DNA of 64,000 bases, taken from Clusia tigrina. Taxonomy: Eukaryota; Arthropoda; Insecta; Diptera; Clusiidae. Within the stretch, counting starts at the first letter, position 1; every line of letters begins with the position of its first letter. Positions 1 through 12,269 of this stretch are shown here, one piece after another. The notes beneath the pieces were generated by a model, which worked only from the letters and a program-made list of their open reading frames with translations, did not search any database and was not told the DNA's origin. The translations under genes were made by a program, and so were the position numbers. The stretch spans positions 114,744,814 through 114,808,813 of the forward strand of contig OV050030.1 in the NCBI GenBank assembly GCA_920105625.2, read 5' to 3'.

Positions 1-180
1 GCAGGAGTGGCAGCCTTCTACGCAAAAGCACACTTAAGCACATTCAATGGCTCGTTGTAGTACCACACTAAGACGACGCGACTCCCCCCTCTAGATTTTT
101 GGGAACCACAGTGATTCCGAAATGAACCTGTCTAAATCCTTAAAGTTGATGGAAGATAGTTCCATACAAAGGACCATATA
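1..180 (-). mobile_element. 3' end of a LOA/R1-like LINE (fragment)
   Basis: Read on the minus strand, about 85-165 translates to the last residues of a LINE ORF2, ending in FISESLWFPKI and a stop. The segment matches 50930-51090 closely, where the same ORF2 tail (FISESLWVPKF) follows a recognisable C-terminal Cys/His motif. The element's 3' end lies at or beyond base 1. Upstream of about 170 the similarity stops, so the copy is 5'-truncated. Family placement relies on the longer copy near 51 kb. Confidence 0.7.
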
Positions 181-429
181 AAATACTAGTTAAGCGAGGA
201 GTAAGTTCATTAATAGAATATAATGGTACACCTAAGAAAGTACATAATAACCAATTAATGTAATTTAAATTTATAAACCATAAAATGTAATTTAAACCAT
301 ACGATTTATAATTATAACTATCCACTATGTAATCAAAACAACATAATTTGTAATTTTAACTGTATAATTAAAAACACTACCATGTAATTATAATTTATAA
401 ACAAATAACATCTATTATTAGACAATATG
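181..429. other. AT-rich spacer, nothing recognised
   Basis: This stretch is rich in taatt/aattt words and has no credible coding potential on either strand. It ends where the BEL/Pao LTR begins. I see no promoter or RNA gene in it. Confidence 0.6.
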
Positions 430-695
430 TGTCGCAGTAAAAGCTACTGTCTTCGCCGTAAGATGTATCGCCGAAGTACAAACTCGCCCGGTAATTTGTA
501 ACGAACGAGTGAGTAGCAGAAGAGCAGCCGGGAAGAAAGCAGCAAATTCTAAACAACCAAGAAGCTGGCACTGAAATTTAAACCAACCACACCACAAATA
601 TAATTACAATTTGAATTAATAATTTTTAATTTTGTTAACAAATAATTACAAATATAATTACAAAAGTCTTAGAATAATTACAAATATAATTACAA
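430..695 (+). repeat. 5' LTR of the BEL/Pao element (matched part)
   Basis: This begins TGTCGCAGTAAAAGC and matches 7378-7643 over 266 bases with no net length difference and about eight substitutions. The start is set by the shared boundary and by the polypurine tract in front of the 3' copy. The true LTR end is uncertain, because similarity stops at 695 inside an AT-rich repeat. Confidence 0.82.
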
Positions 696-1140
696 AAGTT
701 TTAAAATTTACTTTCTTCCGCTGCTACCACAGCATTTTCACCGCCATTGTGATAATTATTAGGAATTAATATACTCCGTTCAGTCACCGCCGTACTGCTT
801 CAGGTAATTATACTTACAGGAAGGCTAGACTTGAATAGCCACCGCCGAGCTGTTCCAAGATTTGTTTGCATCGTCAAAGCCATCGCATAACAAATACTGC
901 CGTACTTCGCCTTCGGAGCGCTAGTGCTTCCGAGAGCATTTTTGTGACGTCATCAACAAGGGTTGATAATTTGCAACAGCCATTTCTTCAAAAAATACGA
1001 ACAACATTACCGGAATCTGCTAATTTCAAAATTAATCGATTCTACCAGAACAAACTGCTGCAAATAATTTTCGATCGGTATTGCAGTGCCGAACCAAGCA
1101 GCTGCTGAAATTGAACAGACCTTATATAAAAGAAAAATAA
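696..1140 (+). other. BEL/Pao leader (possibly including the LTR end)
   Basis: This is the untranslated region between the matched LTR and the gag start. It holds GC-richer sequence (gccaccgccgagctg and similar) with no clear primer-binding site. A short open stretch at 866-1108 has no recognisable domain, and I do not call it a gene. Confidence 0.45.
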
Positions 1141-2363
1141 ATGTTGACTAGAACGAAATCAAAAAAATTAGAATCAGCAAAAGTAGACGACAGAGAGGAA
1201 AGCTCGGATTCATTGGACAGCAGAGTAATAGAAATGGCCAACGAGGGAACACAGGGCCAAGCGCAGCCGCAAGCAGTTGTAACTAGTGAACAACTGGTGC
1301 AGCTTTTCAGCAGTATAAATATACTGCGCGAATCTGTTGACGAACTACGTAAAGAGACGCATCGTGGCCAAATAGAGATTCAACAACTTCGCACTCGAGT
1401 GGATAAGGATGCATCCGTTTTTGGGTATAATGAATCCTCTTTTCATGAAAGTGTACAATCACCGCTGCCAAAAACGTCGACGCAGCAACCACAGCAGATG
1501 CCGCAATCGCAGCCACCAAATACATCGACGCCGTATAATGGTGTTATGACCTTTATCGATAGCCCCGGTGGTAAGTTATATCCACTGCCATCTTTCGATG
1601 GAAACCCTGAAGATTTGCCCCTGTTTTTTGCCAACTTCAGAGACCAATGAATTTGGTTATAATAGTCGCCAGAACCTTACGCATTTGCATAAGTCACTTC
1701 AAGGGATGCGAAGCGCGCTGTGAGGTCACTACTCATATATCCTGACGACGTGACCAAAGTCATGCAGGAATTAGAGTTCAATTTTGGACGCTCTGACTAA
1801 TTGATCCGCTCGCAGCTGCAAAAGGTACAGCAAATCCCACCGATTTATGAGAATCGACTTGAGCAAGTGTTGGAATTCTCAAACCGTGTCCGAAATATTG
1901 TCGCCTTTTTTAAGTCAGCAAAATGCGATCACCATTTGGCCAACCCTACTCTTCTTGAGCAGCTTATTGGAAAGCTTCCGCCCACTAAACAATATGAATG
2001 GAGTCGACATGCCTCCAATATAACGCCTTATGCCACCGTTGAAGCCTTTGCCGACTGGGTTAGTCGCAAAGGCTTCAACGGGTTAGTCGCAAAGGCTTAC
2101 TCGCAAAGGTAGTGAGCTTGATGCCACCCATAGCTAGTACAGCTATGCGCCAACATCAACCCCCGCAGCCGCACCAAGGGGTGCAACAGGGTAACCTTCA
2201 GAACCGTCAGACCATATCACGAGGTGCTATTCCACGTCGCGTTTTGCATAGCACCGAACCTCAAGTGGAACAGCAACAACTCAGTTGTGTGCAATGCAAT
2301 TTGAGCCACAAACTGAGCGCATGTCGTCAATTTAAAGCGCTTAATAACGGGTCCGCCATCTAA
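1141..2363 (+). pseudogene. gag: BEL/Pao gag-like N-terminal region, broken
   Basis: The first segment (1141-1650) starts at an ATG with a basic N-terminus, followed by a coiled-coil-like Glu/Arg/Gln stretch, a Gln/Pro-rich linker and the motif LPSFDGNPEDLPLFFANF, which is typical of the BEL gag domain (DUF1759). A stop at 1648 and a frameshift separate it from 1801-2112, which continues the DUF1759-like helical region. The third segment (2112-2363) ends in a zinc knuckle, CVQCNLSHKLSAC. The protein would have assembled the particle and bound the RNA template. The nested transposon begins just after this knuckle. At least two frame changes make the copy non-functional. Confidence 0.8.
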
Positions 2364-3296
2364 CGTTTTTTTTGTCAACTAGTGCTTATTTCGTGAATGG
2401 TAACACTTAGCTCATGTCTGATTTGACAGATAATAAGCTTTATCCTTCCGCTGAACGAATATGGTTGAGTATACGCTTGAACAATGCTGGGAAATATTGC
2501 GACATTACTTTGAAAATCATGGTAATGTTGCAGAATGTGTGCGAAAATTGCGTGGATTTTGGAAGAAGAGAAGCACCGTCAGCTCCGTATGTTCGTTATC
2601 TTGTGAAAAAAGTGAAAGAAACTGGCATCCTCATCGATAAACCAAAGCGTGAAAAGCCAAAAACAGTGCGTACACCCGAGAATATTGCTGCTGTGGCAGA
2701 AAGTGTGCGTGAAGCGCCATCAACATCAATTCACAGTCGTTCTCAACAATTGAACATTTCGGAGACATCATTGAGACGAATTTTGCATAAAGACCTTGGT
2801 ATGACGCCATACAAAGTCCAATTGGTTCAGAAGTTGAAGCCAACTGACCATCCAATGCGTTTTCGCTTCGCTAAGTGGGCCTGCGATCGACTTACAGAAG
2901 ATGCCGATTTTGCCAAAAAAATCATCTTTTCAGATGAAGCTCATTTTGATCTTGGCGGGTATGTAAACAAGCAAAATTGTCGCATTTGGGGCACAGAAAA
3001 CCCGCACGCATACATTGAAAAGCCGATGCACCCAAAACGAGTCACTGTTTGGTGCGGATTTTGGTCCAGAGGCATATAATTGGGCCATTTTTCTTCGAAA
3101 ATGAGCAAGGAGTGGCCGTTACAGTCAATGGCGATCGTTATTGGGCCATGTTGAACGAATTTTTGTTCACAAAAATTGAAGAGGAGGATATTGGCAACAT
3201 TTGGTTTCAACAGGACGGCGCTACGTGCCACACAGCCGAAGCTACACTCGATGTTTTGCGCCCTGTTTCAAAAAAAAAGTTATTTGGCGGACCCTA
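2347..3296 (+). mobile_element. Short Tc1/mariner-superfamily element inside the BEL gag-pol
   Basis: Terminal inverted repeats are visible. The left end reads gggtccgccatctaacg followed by a T run, and the right end (about 3267-3294) is its reverse complement with a few changes. TA dinucleotides flank both ends, as expected for the IS630-Tc1-mariner superfamily. At about 950 bp it is shorter than a complete relative (about 1.3 kb). The transposase lacks its C-terminus although both ends survive, so this is an internal-deletion derivative. It interrupts the BEL coding region between two zinc knuckles. Confidence 0.82.
2414..3270 (+). pseudogene. Tc1/mariner-type transposase, C-terminally deleted
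   Basis: The N-terminal part carries helix-turn-helix DNA-binding sequence, including SETSLRRILHKDLGMTPYK (about 2758-2815). The catalytic core shows FSDEAHFDLGGYVNKQNCR (first Asp) and, after a frame change near 3075, WFQQDGATCHTA (second Asp). The frame runs out at about 3265 in a poly-A run next to the terminal repeat, so the third acidic residue and the C-terminal tail are missing. The enzyme would cut and paste DNA at TA sites, but without the third acid this copy cannot. The exact subfamily was not determined. Confidence 0.82.
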
Positions 3297-4125
3297 TACA
3301 AATGACAAATAGACTTTGGTAAAGCGTCACCGCCTTTGTTTTGCCTGCTTGTAAAGAGGGCATTACGTGCTGAGTTGCCAGGCAAGGCATGCATGTGGTA
3401 TAAATGGATGCACCCGTATGCATCACAACTTACTGCACCAGACAACTAAGCCGCTAGCAGAGCTGAAACCAGAGGATGTATAGCATGTGCTTAACTGCCG
3501 TCAACACCAGCAGTCAAGCTTATTTAAGATACTACCCGTGGTGCTGTTTGGTCCACGTTGTAGCATACCTGTATTTGCGATGTTTGATGAAGGTTCTTCG
3601 GTCTCACTTCTTGAAGAGACTATCGCAAATCAACTTGGTCTCAAAGGCCCTACTGCACAGCTGACGCTTCAGTGGTATGGAGGGAAGCAAACCACGGAGC
3701 CATCGAAAAAAGTAAGCTTGAACGTACGTTCAGAGTATGGTGGCCAGGAGTACCCACTCAGAAACGTACGCACCGTGAAGCAGCTTAATTTACCAATGCA
3801 GACATTCATCAAGCAACAGCATTGGCACTTCACAGACGTGCCAATCGTCAGCTACCAAGCCGCCAAGCCGGTCCTGCTGCTGGGATTGGATAATAGTTTT
3901 TTAGGCATGTCAGAGAAAACTGTCGCCACCGATCCAGATCAACCTATCTCTGCGGCAACTATGTTGGGTTGGGTGGCATATGCACTCAAGCACCACCTCA
4001 ATGTCAAGGGTGTTGCACGTCAAAGAAGCATCTACTTTAACACAACTGAACAGATTGGTCGAAGAGTACTTTTCTGTAGAAAGTTTTGGAGTCCGCAGTA
4101 CCAGCACAGTCCTGGAGTCAGATGA
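3297..4125 (+). pseudogene. pol: BEL/Pao second zinc knuckle and aspartic protease region
   Basis: Immediately after the nested transposon the BEL sequence resumes with a CFACL-type knuckle (about 3316-3365, partly out of frame). The 3487-4125 frame then gives a DUF1758-like retropepsin: FDEGSSVSLLEETIANQLGL holds the active-site Asp in a DEGS context common in this superfamily. The flap region follows, then LLLGLDNSFL. It would cleave the gag-pol polyprotein. The knuckle and protease are in different frames, and 4125 ends in a stop while the next domain is read in another frame. Confidence 0.78.
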
Positions 4126-5319
4126 GAACGCCAGAGCAAGAAAAATATTGATTGAGACCACACAAAACATCGGCCAACGCTATGAAGTTGGTCTATTATG
4201 GCGCAACGATGCCACTAAGCTGCCGCAGAGCTATGTTATGGCCAAGCAGCGCCTGTTAAATATTGAGGGGAAGATGTCCCGGGATGCCGGATTTGCAGCC
4301 AGATATAAAACGGAAGTCGCCAAATACATTGACAAGGGGTACGCCAAATTGTTGTCACCAGAGGTTGCTGAGAGATATAGTCCTACAACCTGGTACCTTC
4401 CTCACTTTGGTGTAGTGAACCCGCATAAGCCGGATAATCTTCGTATCGTACTTGATGCTGCACCTGCTATTTCTAACGTATCGCTCAACTCAGTATTATT
4501 AAAGGGTCCTGAGCATGCGCAGCCACTTTTGGCCATCATGCACAAATTTCGACAAGGAGGTATCGCTGTTGCAGGAGATATTCAAGAAATGTTCTCACAA
4601 GTCCGCATACGAGCTGAAGTCCAGGACTCACAGTGCTTTCTTTGGAGAGACGGAAATTCAGCCGAGCCAATCCGTGTCTACTCAATGATGTCGATGATCT
4701 TCGGAGCGATTTGTTCGCCGTGTTGTGCAGAATACATAAAAAACGTGAACGCAGCACAGTTTTTGCCTCACATGCCAGGTGGCGCAAAAGCTATCATTGA
4801 CAACACCTATGTGGATGACCTGGTCATAAGTTTTGATGACATACAGGAGGCCGAGAAGGTAATGTTTGAGGCCCGGAAGATAAACGCTGCCGCAGGATTC
4901 ACGCGCAGAAATTTCGTATCAGACAAAGCAAGAAGCTGCAGGTCAAACTGAATGGTAGCCAAGTCAAGCAACAAGAAGTTGTCAACACTGAACTGCAGCC
5001 AACAACAGAGAAGGTGCTGGGTATGTTTTGGAACTCTGGAGTGGACAGGTTTGAATTCCACTTTAAGTTCCATAGAATTCCACGCCAGGTGCTGGAGTAC
5101 AGGAGAACACCGACTAAGAGAGAGTTGCTGGGAATCGTTATGGCTATTTACGACCCCTTTGGCCTCCTAGCCAACATCACTATTTTCGCCAAGCTGCTTC
5201 TGCAGTCGCTGTGGAAGCGGAAAATCCAGTGGGATGAGCAGCTGCCATCAAATTTGGAGAAACAGTGGATGGACCAGTTTGCATGGTGGAACGTTTTTCA
5301 GGGCGTGAAAAACTTTTGA
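4126..5319 (+). pseudogene. pol: BEL/Pao reverse transcriptase
   Basis: The frame running to 4951 encodes most of the RT: fingers motif VVNPHKPDNLRIVLDA, palm motif AGDIQEMFSQVRI and the catalytic YVDD box at 4808-4819. A TGA at about 4949 interrupts it. The connection continues at 5014-5319 with the characteristic IYDPFGLLANIT motif of the BEL/Pao thumb, and ends in a further TGA (about 5317). It would copy the element RNA into DNA in cytoplasmic particles. The catalytic box is intact, and the damage is in the linkers. Confidence 0.88.
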
Positions 5320-6150
5320 GTCCCGCGTTGCTTGTCGTATTTGTTGCCGAATGCCGATGATATACAGCTGCACATATTCGTTGATGCTAGTGAAAGTGCA
5401 TTTACAGCAGTCGCCTTTTTGCGTGTTTGCAAAGCAAACGAGGTAGAAGTCGCATTCGTTGCTGCCAAAACGAGATGTGCACCTGCAAAGGGTATGACCG
5501 TACCGCGCCTGGAATTGCAAGCGGCCGTACTAGGAAGCCGACTGAAGACTTCGATTGAAGACTGTCATGATTTCAAGATCAACGGTACGACATTTTGGAG
5601 CGACACGCTACGACATTTTGGAGACAATTCTGCTTTCGCTTCGTTCCACAACCCGTAAGTATAAGCAATTCGTTGCCTACCGCATTGCTGAAATACTTGC
5701 CACTTCCACGCCGACGCAATGGCGCTGGATACCAACATCGATGAACGTCGCCGACGATGCAACTAGAGCCAAGTTGCCACAGTATGTAGAGCAAGACAGC
5801 CGTTGGATATTGGGTCCAGATTTCTTGTGCCAAGAAGAAATACACTGGCCTCGAGAAGCTGGGATGCTTCACTCAGAGCACTGTGTATCTGAAGAAGCTG
5901 TTAATCAGGTGTTACACATAATAAACACAGACAATATTCTTGATAGTTTGATCAAGTTTTCATCCTACATGAAGACGTTGAGGGTGACATCATGGATATT
6001 TCGGTTCATTCGCAACGCCAAATCTAGATCCCGTCACTTTGGAAAGCTCACGGCAGCTGAAGTTTCTGATGCTGAAAAATTTGTATGCTGTCGCGTACAA
6101 TACGAGTCATTTCCAGATGATGTACCAGTGCCATATTTAAGCTCACGCCG
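5320..6150 (+). pseudogene. pol: BEL/Pao RNase H region and connection
   Basis: LHIFVDASESAFTAVAFLR (about 5371-5427) is the first Asp motif of the RNase H fold, and VPRLELQAAVLG is the second acidic helix. TTFWSDT supplies the next Asp, after which a short local repeat (acgacattttggag twice, near 5585-5620) appears to have caused a frameshift. The following frame carries FVAYRIAEI and the WIPTSMNVADDATR motif. The domain would degrade the RNA strand of the hybrid. Confidence 0.8.
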
Positions 6151-6840
6151 ATGCTGTATCCTGATGGTCTGCTAAGAGTCAACGGAAGAATCGACGCCGC
6201 TAATTACATCCCTGAATCAGCCCGACGCCCGATAATATTACCCCAGAAACATCGCGTGTCGCAGCTGATAATGAAGCATTACCACCAAAAGAGACATCAC
6301 CAGAACGACTGCCTAACAATAATTGAAATGCGGCAAAAGTTCTGGATGCCTCATGCTCGCACATTATTAAAAAGGATCAAGAGGGATTGTGTCATTTGTA
6401 TTACCGCTCGAGCCAAGCCATCTGTGCCACTTATGGGACAGTTACCCACAGACCGCCTTACACCGTACGTCCGACATTTTACTTACTCAGGGGTGGACTA
6501 CTGTGGACCATTCTGAGTTGCTATCGGCCGCAGACGAGAGAAACGTTGGGTGGCATTATTCACTTGCCTCACCACTCGATCCCTACATTTGGAGGTGGCA
6601 GAAGATCTGTCCACCGATGCATTTTTAATTTCTTTCAGGAATTTTGTGAACCGTCGCGGTGTGCCGATTAGAATTCGTAGCCACAATGGCACCAACTTTA
6701 TAGGTGCGCAAAAGGAGTTTCGCCAGGAGAACCGCTTATTTGACGTAGATCGGGTTCGACGGGCAATGTCAAAGGAAAACATAGAGTGGATTTTTAATTG
6801 CCCAGCCAATCCTAGCGCTGGAGGTTGTTGAGAGCGGCTT
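6151..6840 (+). pseudogene. pol: BEL/Pao integrase, zinc-binding and catalytic core, mutated
   Basis: The frame from 6151 reads VNGRIDAANYIPESARRPII, the usual start of the BEL integrase, then a His-His/Cys-Cys zinc finger (His at about 6277-6300, CVIC at about 6391). The core begins with YSGVDYCGPF (first Asp). A frameshift near 6515 leads to the next segment, where the second catalytic motif reads SHNGTNF, with His in place of the expected Asp. A TGA at about 6829 replaces what is normally Trp before ERLVQ. The enzyme would have joined cDNA to the chromosome; this copy has lost a catalytic residue. Confidence 0.84.
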
Positions 6841-7329
6841 GTCCAATGCGTGAAACGCCTGCTACAGAGAACCCTGAAGGATGAGGCACCACGCTTGGAG
6901 ACCTTCCGCAGCGCACTGATTGAGGCGGAAAATATAATAAACAGCCGTCCACTTACAGAACTTCCTATAACCCATGAAGAAGAGGAACCACTTACTCCGA
7001 ACCACTTCTTGAATGGCTGCCTCAATTCCACTCAAACACCTGCACCGGAAGATGAGAAAATCGGTCTGCGCAAACAATGGAGAATTGCGCAGAACCTGAA
7101 GGACCGTCTGTGGAAAAGGTGGATTGTGGAGTACTTGCCACAACTTTTGCACCGACAAAAATGGAGGAGTACAGCCTCACCACTAAGAGTAGACCAACTG
7201 GTTGTTGTATGCGATCCTGTCTTACCAAGAAGCCAATGGGTCAAAGGGCGAATAATTGAAGTCTTCACTGCCAAGGACGGCCAAGTCCGGAGTGCCGCGG
7301 TATTATCCATCGACCTGCATCTAAGCTAG
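6841..7329 (+). pseudogene. pol: BEL/Pao integrase C-terminal DUF5641 domain
   Basis: This 160-residue open frame follows directly from the integrase core and ends with a stop at 7327-7329, 37 bases before the polypurine tract. It carries NSRPLTELPI, PLTPNHFLNG, the Trp-rich helix WKRWIVEYLPQLL and the chromodomain-like PRSQWVKGRIIEVF segment, all hallmarks of DUF5641 at the end of BEL/Pao polyproteins. It is the best-preserved segment of the element. Confidence 0.86.
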
Positions 7330-7366
7330 CCGCTTTAAGTTTCGTGGATCCCAGTATGAATCCACC

Positions 7367-7377
7367 GGGAGGTGGGA
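7367..7377 (+). promoter_or_regulatory. Polypurine tract of the BEL/Pao element
   Basis: The purine-rich sequence gggaggtggga lies directly before the TGTCGC start of the 3' LTR. In LTR elements this tract primes plus-strand DNA synthesis, and its position fixes the LTR boundary. Confidence 0.8.
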
Positions 7378-7643
7378 TGTCGCAGTAAAAGCTACTGTCT
7401 TCGTCGTAAGATGTCTCGCCGAAGTACAAACTCGCCTGGTAATTTTTAACGAACGAGTGAGTAGCAGAAGAGCAGCCGGGAAGAAAGCAGCTAATTCTAA
7501 ACAACCAAGAAGCTAGCACTGAAATTTAAACCAACCACACCACAAATATAATAACAATTTGAATTAATAATTTTTAATTTTGTTAACAAATAATTACAAA
7601 TATAATTACAAAAGTTTTAGAATAATTACAAATATAATTACAA
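7378..7643 (+). repeat. 3' LTR of the BEL/Pao element (matched part)
   Basis: Matches 430-695 over 266 bases with about eight substitutions by eye. Similarity ends at 7643, beyond which the sequence (tatgaaaatcatgtaac) has no counterpart after the 5' copy. Either the LTR ends here or this copy is truncated. Confidence 0.82.
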
Positions 7644-8468
7644 TATGAAAATCATGTAACAAGTTCATAACATAAGACAATTGTAATAACACACAAACCA
7701 TATTTCCAGAAAATTATTCGCTAACACCCCTAATTTTTCTCTTAAGGGTGAGTGTGTAGTGTACACTGACGACCACACATCGTCACAAGCACCGTAGCAA
7801 TTCGCCTATGCAAACGAACTGACAATAGCGCAACGTAAGCACTGCACTCAATTCCGAAATACGCCAGAAACGCACATTTGGTGCTGCATTGACATGCGCT
7901 GCCTATATTGCAGCGTCGTATGCATATTGGACAGTGCAGTGACTTTTGCCCTGCATTTAAACTCAAATATATTAATGTAAACAAACCATATGATTCGTCA
8001 ATGAATAATATCGGTAATTTGAGACTTGAGAGTATTTTAGAAGTAAGACTTGCAATTATTAAAATAAGATAGGTATATTTTATGGCAGATAGAATAAGAA
8101 AACTATATAATTTTTATGATGTAAAAGAGCCAGCGAGCCACTAAATAAACCAGAGTTATTCTGAAGATAACTAAAACTGCAACTTGCATTAGTCTATTCT
8201 TTTTATCTCTCGTGCTCTAAGTCAGGAAAAACTTAGAACAGCACAACCAATAGCTTGGCCAACGGCACACTCTGCATGTCAAAACTTTTCCTGAGAGCGA
8301 AATTCCGCTTCGCGTTAGGTACCTTTTCATACCACAGCACTCTTTTGCATCTATACTTTGTATGGAATCTGCAATCGATTCATAAGCCGATCGTGCGTGA
8401 CCAACGTATTGATTCAACCCTACATGGCGATACAACCCTACATGGAGATCATACACTAACATCCAACC
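7644..8468. other. Unassigned sequence, possible LTR-like remnant
   Basis: No coding region can be supported. The part around 8130-8190 carries an AATAAA-type signal (cactaaataaaccagag) and resembles an LTR end, but I see no second copy. Near 8405-8475 a short unit, caaccctacatgg, is repeated about three times with variations. Confidence 0.35.
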
Positions 8469-8672
8469 CTACAAGAGAGCACACGCGGCTTTCCGTACTC
8501 TCTCAGCCAAATTTGCTTTTCAGTGGAGCTTAGGGTCCAGGACTACACCTAGATACTTGACGGTTTTGCTTAGACTAGGCGAAGTCCCATTGAATTTGGC
8601 TAAGTCAAAACTTGGTATTTTGTGCCTACTGTTGAAGAGCCAAATTGAAGACACCGTTGGGACAAAATGCTA
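8469..8672 (-). pseudogene. LOA/R1-like LINE reverse transcriptase fragment
   Basis: On the minus strand this reads LFNSRHKIPSF, then KTVKYLGVVLDPKLH, a stop, then KANLAERVRKAACALL. This is the RT thumb region of LOA/R1-clade LINEs, parallel to VRYLGLVLDRKLTWKPNIEE and ERVRKANIALYTC in the longer copy at 57.2 kb. Only about 65 codons survive, with one in-frame stop where Trp is expected. Confidence 0.75.
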
Positions 8673-8699
8673 AGAGTATAGCTTAGCTTTGCTGTTAGT

Positions 8700-9390
8700 G
8701 TTGAAAGATACTTGCCGGAAACAGAGATAGCATAGCACGTTTCATCAACAGTTTTTAATCGACGCCAAAAATCAACAGGATTACGCTTTATCATGTCCAA
8801 ACACCGCTGTGAAGTGGTCTGTCGAACTCGTTTTTATTCGACACTGAGCAAACGCGGCACCCATCTTGCCGATAGCTTTTTCATATGCAAATGTTCATGC
8901 AAAATGTTGAACACACGTTCATATGATGTTTACCATTTCAACTATCTCACGCAACTTGACTCGGCGATCATTCATAACGATATCGAGGATTTTCTTGATA
9001 TTTTCTTCAGTAACCACCTCTTTTCGCCTTCCTGTTGATGGTATTGTTGCAGTGCTTGTTTGGCCGCGTTTAAATTCAGCAATCCAATATTTTACCATGT
9101 AATCTGACGGAGCAGACACACCGTAATGTTTATCGAGCTTTTCTTTTGTCTCTTTCGCCGTTTTCCCTTTCAAATATTAGTGTTTAATCACTGCACGAAA
9201 TTCCCTTTTTTCCATTTTTCAAGAAACACAAAAGTTGCTTACTTCAAACGACTACAACAAATAAACTAATCGATGAATTTGGGTGAAATTTCAACAGCTG
9301 ACGTTTGACAGATCGCAATTTCTAAAAAAAAACAAAGTTTTTGTGTTTGTGCTGCCATCTAGCGTTAGGTAGCTTCAATATCAATCCGCC
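8700..9390 (-). pseudogene. Mariner transposase, N-terminal two thirds, degenerate
   Basis: The minus frame 9173-8919 carries KGKTAKETKEKLDKHYGVSA and VKYWIAEFKRG, the paired helix-turn-helix region of a mariner transposase. It continues, after a frame change, into RCLDMIKRNPVDFWRRLKTVDE (about 8720-8800), the start of the catalytic domain. The rest of the domain is missing: after the TVDET motif the sequence changes at about 8735. A poly-A run and gctgccatctagcg near 9320-9365 suggest the 5' end. At least one frameshift is present. Confidence 0.8.
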
Positions 9391-9393
9391 CTC

Positions 9394-10829
<1,436 letters not shown>

Positions 10830-10849
10830 TATATATATGTATTTACAGA

Positions 10850-11771
10850 TGGAGCCTCACGAGGAATCAAAGAAAGTTTTGGTCGTCAATAATCCGCAGG
10901 GGTTGTTCCAATATGAACGTTTACCTTACGGCATAGCAAGTGCACCTGCGATTTTTCAGAAATGTTTGGAGCAAGTTCTGTAAGGCATTGATGGGTTTGG
11001 CAACTATTTGGTGGACATTATTGGTACAGCGCCAACCATCGAGCAGCACGTCGAACGCCTCGACAAAGTGCTCTCGCTTCTTCAAACCAGCCGGAAAGAA
11101 AAATGTTTCTTTTTGCAAGAAAAGATCGAGCATTTAGGAAGACACATCAGTGCGAGTGGTATTTTACCAGATGACTCAGGCGTGAATGCAGTGCGCCTCC
11201 TTCGCCACCCTAAAACACTTAAAGATGTAGAAGCTTTTTGGGGAAGGTGAAATATTACCACCAGTTTATACCTAACTTTTCACAAATCGCTGTGACGATC
11301 AACAAACTACGGCGGAAAAATGTCAAATTCGAGTGGCGACACCAACAGCAGCATGCATTCGAAATTTTGAAAGAGCACATCATTACAGCCACAGAACTTG
11401 TACATTTTCAAGAACATTTGCCGATTCTGCTAGCCACTGTCGCATCTTCAATCGGAATCGGAGCTATCATCTCACATGGGTACCCTGACGGTACTGAAAG
11501 ACCGATTGCTTTTGCCTCAAAAATGTTGGATCAGCACCAAACAAAATATAGCCAAATAGAGAAAGAAGGTCTCGCAATAATCTTTGAATTTCAGCGCTTT
11601 CATCAATATGTGTATGGCCTCAAATTCACTCTTATTACTGACCACAACCCACTGGTTAATATATTTAGTCCAGAAAAGCATCTCCCAACGATCACTTCGC
11701 ACTGTCTTCAACGCTGGGTCACTTGCCGGAAAGCATTTTTAAAACATAATGGCAAACCCTTATCTTTGTAA
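10850..11771 (+). pseudogene. pol: Ty3/gypsy reverse transcriptase and RNase H fragment
   Basis: The translation begins in the RT palm (LFQYERLPYGIASAPAIFQ) and passes through a degraded catalytic box, NYLVDIIGT where YLDD is expected, at about 11000-11025. It then reads FLQEKIEHLGRHIS, continues in a new frame after about 11240 with VKYYHQFIPNF, and reaches the RNase H motifs RPIAFASKML and LITDHNPLVNIF. Protease, integrase and LTRs are absent, so this is an isolated inner fragment. A stop at about 10981 and one frameshift are present. Confidence 0.87.
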
Positions 11772-11850
11772 TAAAGCTAAACTCTTGGCCATAACCTTAA
11801 ACTATATGCGCTTTTTTCTGTTTGAAAACATGGAAAACATATATATACGA

Positions 11851-11927
<77 letters not shown>
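11772..11927. repeat. Short spacer and (TA)n tract
   Basis: About 11850-11927 is nearly pure TA repeat, ending exactly at the left LTR of the errantivirus. The last four bases, TATA, are the likely target-site copy. Confidence 0.85.
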
Positions 11928-11930
<3 letters not shown>

Positions 11931-12231
11931 TAACAAAATATTAATTTAATTTAATTTTTAAAAAAGGTTGCGTGTTGGATTAGCAACACATCTTACTTTA
12001 TTTATGAACAAAACCGGACTGAAGTTTACAAACAATAATGATCTTAACATAACTTAACTAAAGACATAAACTGCTGACGTAGTCCACGCGCCGAGTGATG
12101 AGTGTGGGAACGTTGCTAAATACCTTTACCCGTTCCCAAGTGCAATAGGATCCCGCTGGAATGTTGGTGCTGACACAATGTCTGCGTTGTATGCTCGTGT
12201 GTGGACAAATACAATGTATTATACGTTAACT
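11928..12231 (-). repeat. 3' LTR of the errantivirus (left copy)
   Basis: 304 bases, matching 19264-19567 with one substitution seen. Its inner edge is set by the adjoining polypurine tract at 12232-12244. Confidence 0.95.
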
Positions 12232-12244
12232 CCTCCCCCTCTAA
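12232..12244 (-). promoter_or_regulatory. Polypurine tract of the errantivirus
   Basis: On the minus strand, cttagagggggagg directly precedes AGTTAAC, the first bases of the 3' LTR. This is the plus-strand primer of reverse transcription. Confidence 0.88.
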
Positions 12245-12269
12245 GTTCCATACGTCCTCGAATGGAACA

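Larger units (their letters stand above)
430..7643 (+). mobile_element. BEL/Pao LTR retrotransposon, degenerate, with a nested mariner
   Basis: Two direct LTR copies (430-695 and 7378-7643) bracket a gag-pol region in BEL/Pao order: gag with zinc knuckles, a DUF1758-type aspartic protease, RT, RNase H, integrase, and the C-terminal DUF5641 domain typical of this superfamily. A polypurine tract abuts the 3' LTR. The LTR copies differ at about 8 of 266 positions by eye, so the insertion is not recent. The reading frame is broken many times, and a short Tc1/mariner-type element sits in the gag-pol zinc-knuckle region. I could not find a convincing target-site duplication. The 5' LTR may run past 695, with the 3' copy truncated. 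Confidence 0.88.

Noticed and set aside
430..7643. Target-site duplication for the BEL element
   Set aside because: The bases flanking the two LTR copies do not match convincingly, and the 3' LTR may be truncated, so none is claimed.
7742..7984. 80-codon Cys-rich ORF on the minus strand
   Set aside because: The Cys pattern follows no known zinc-finger spacing, and the region has no other coding signal.
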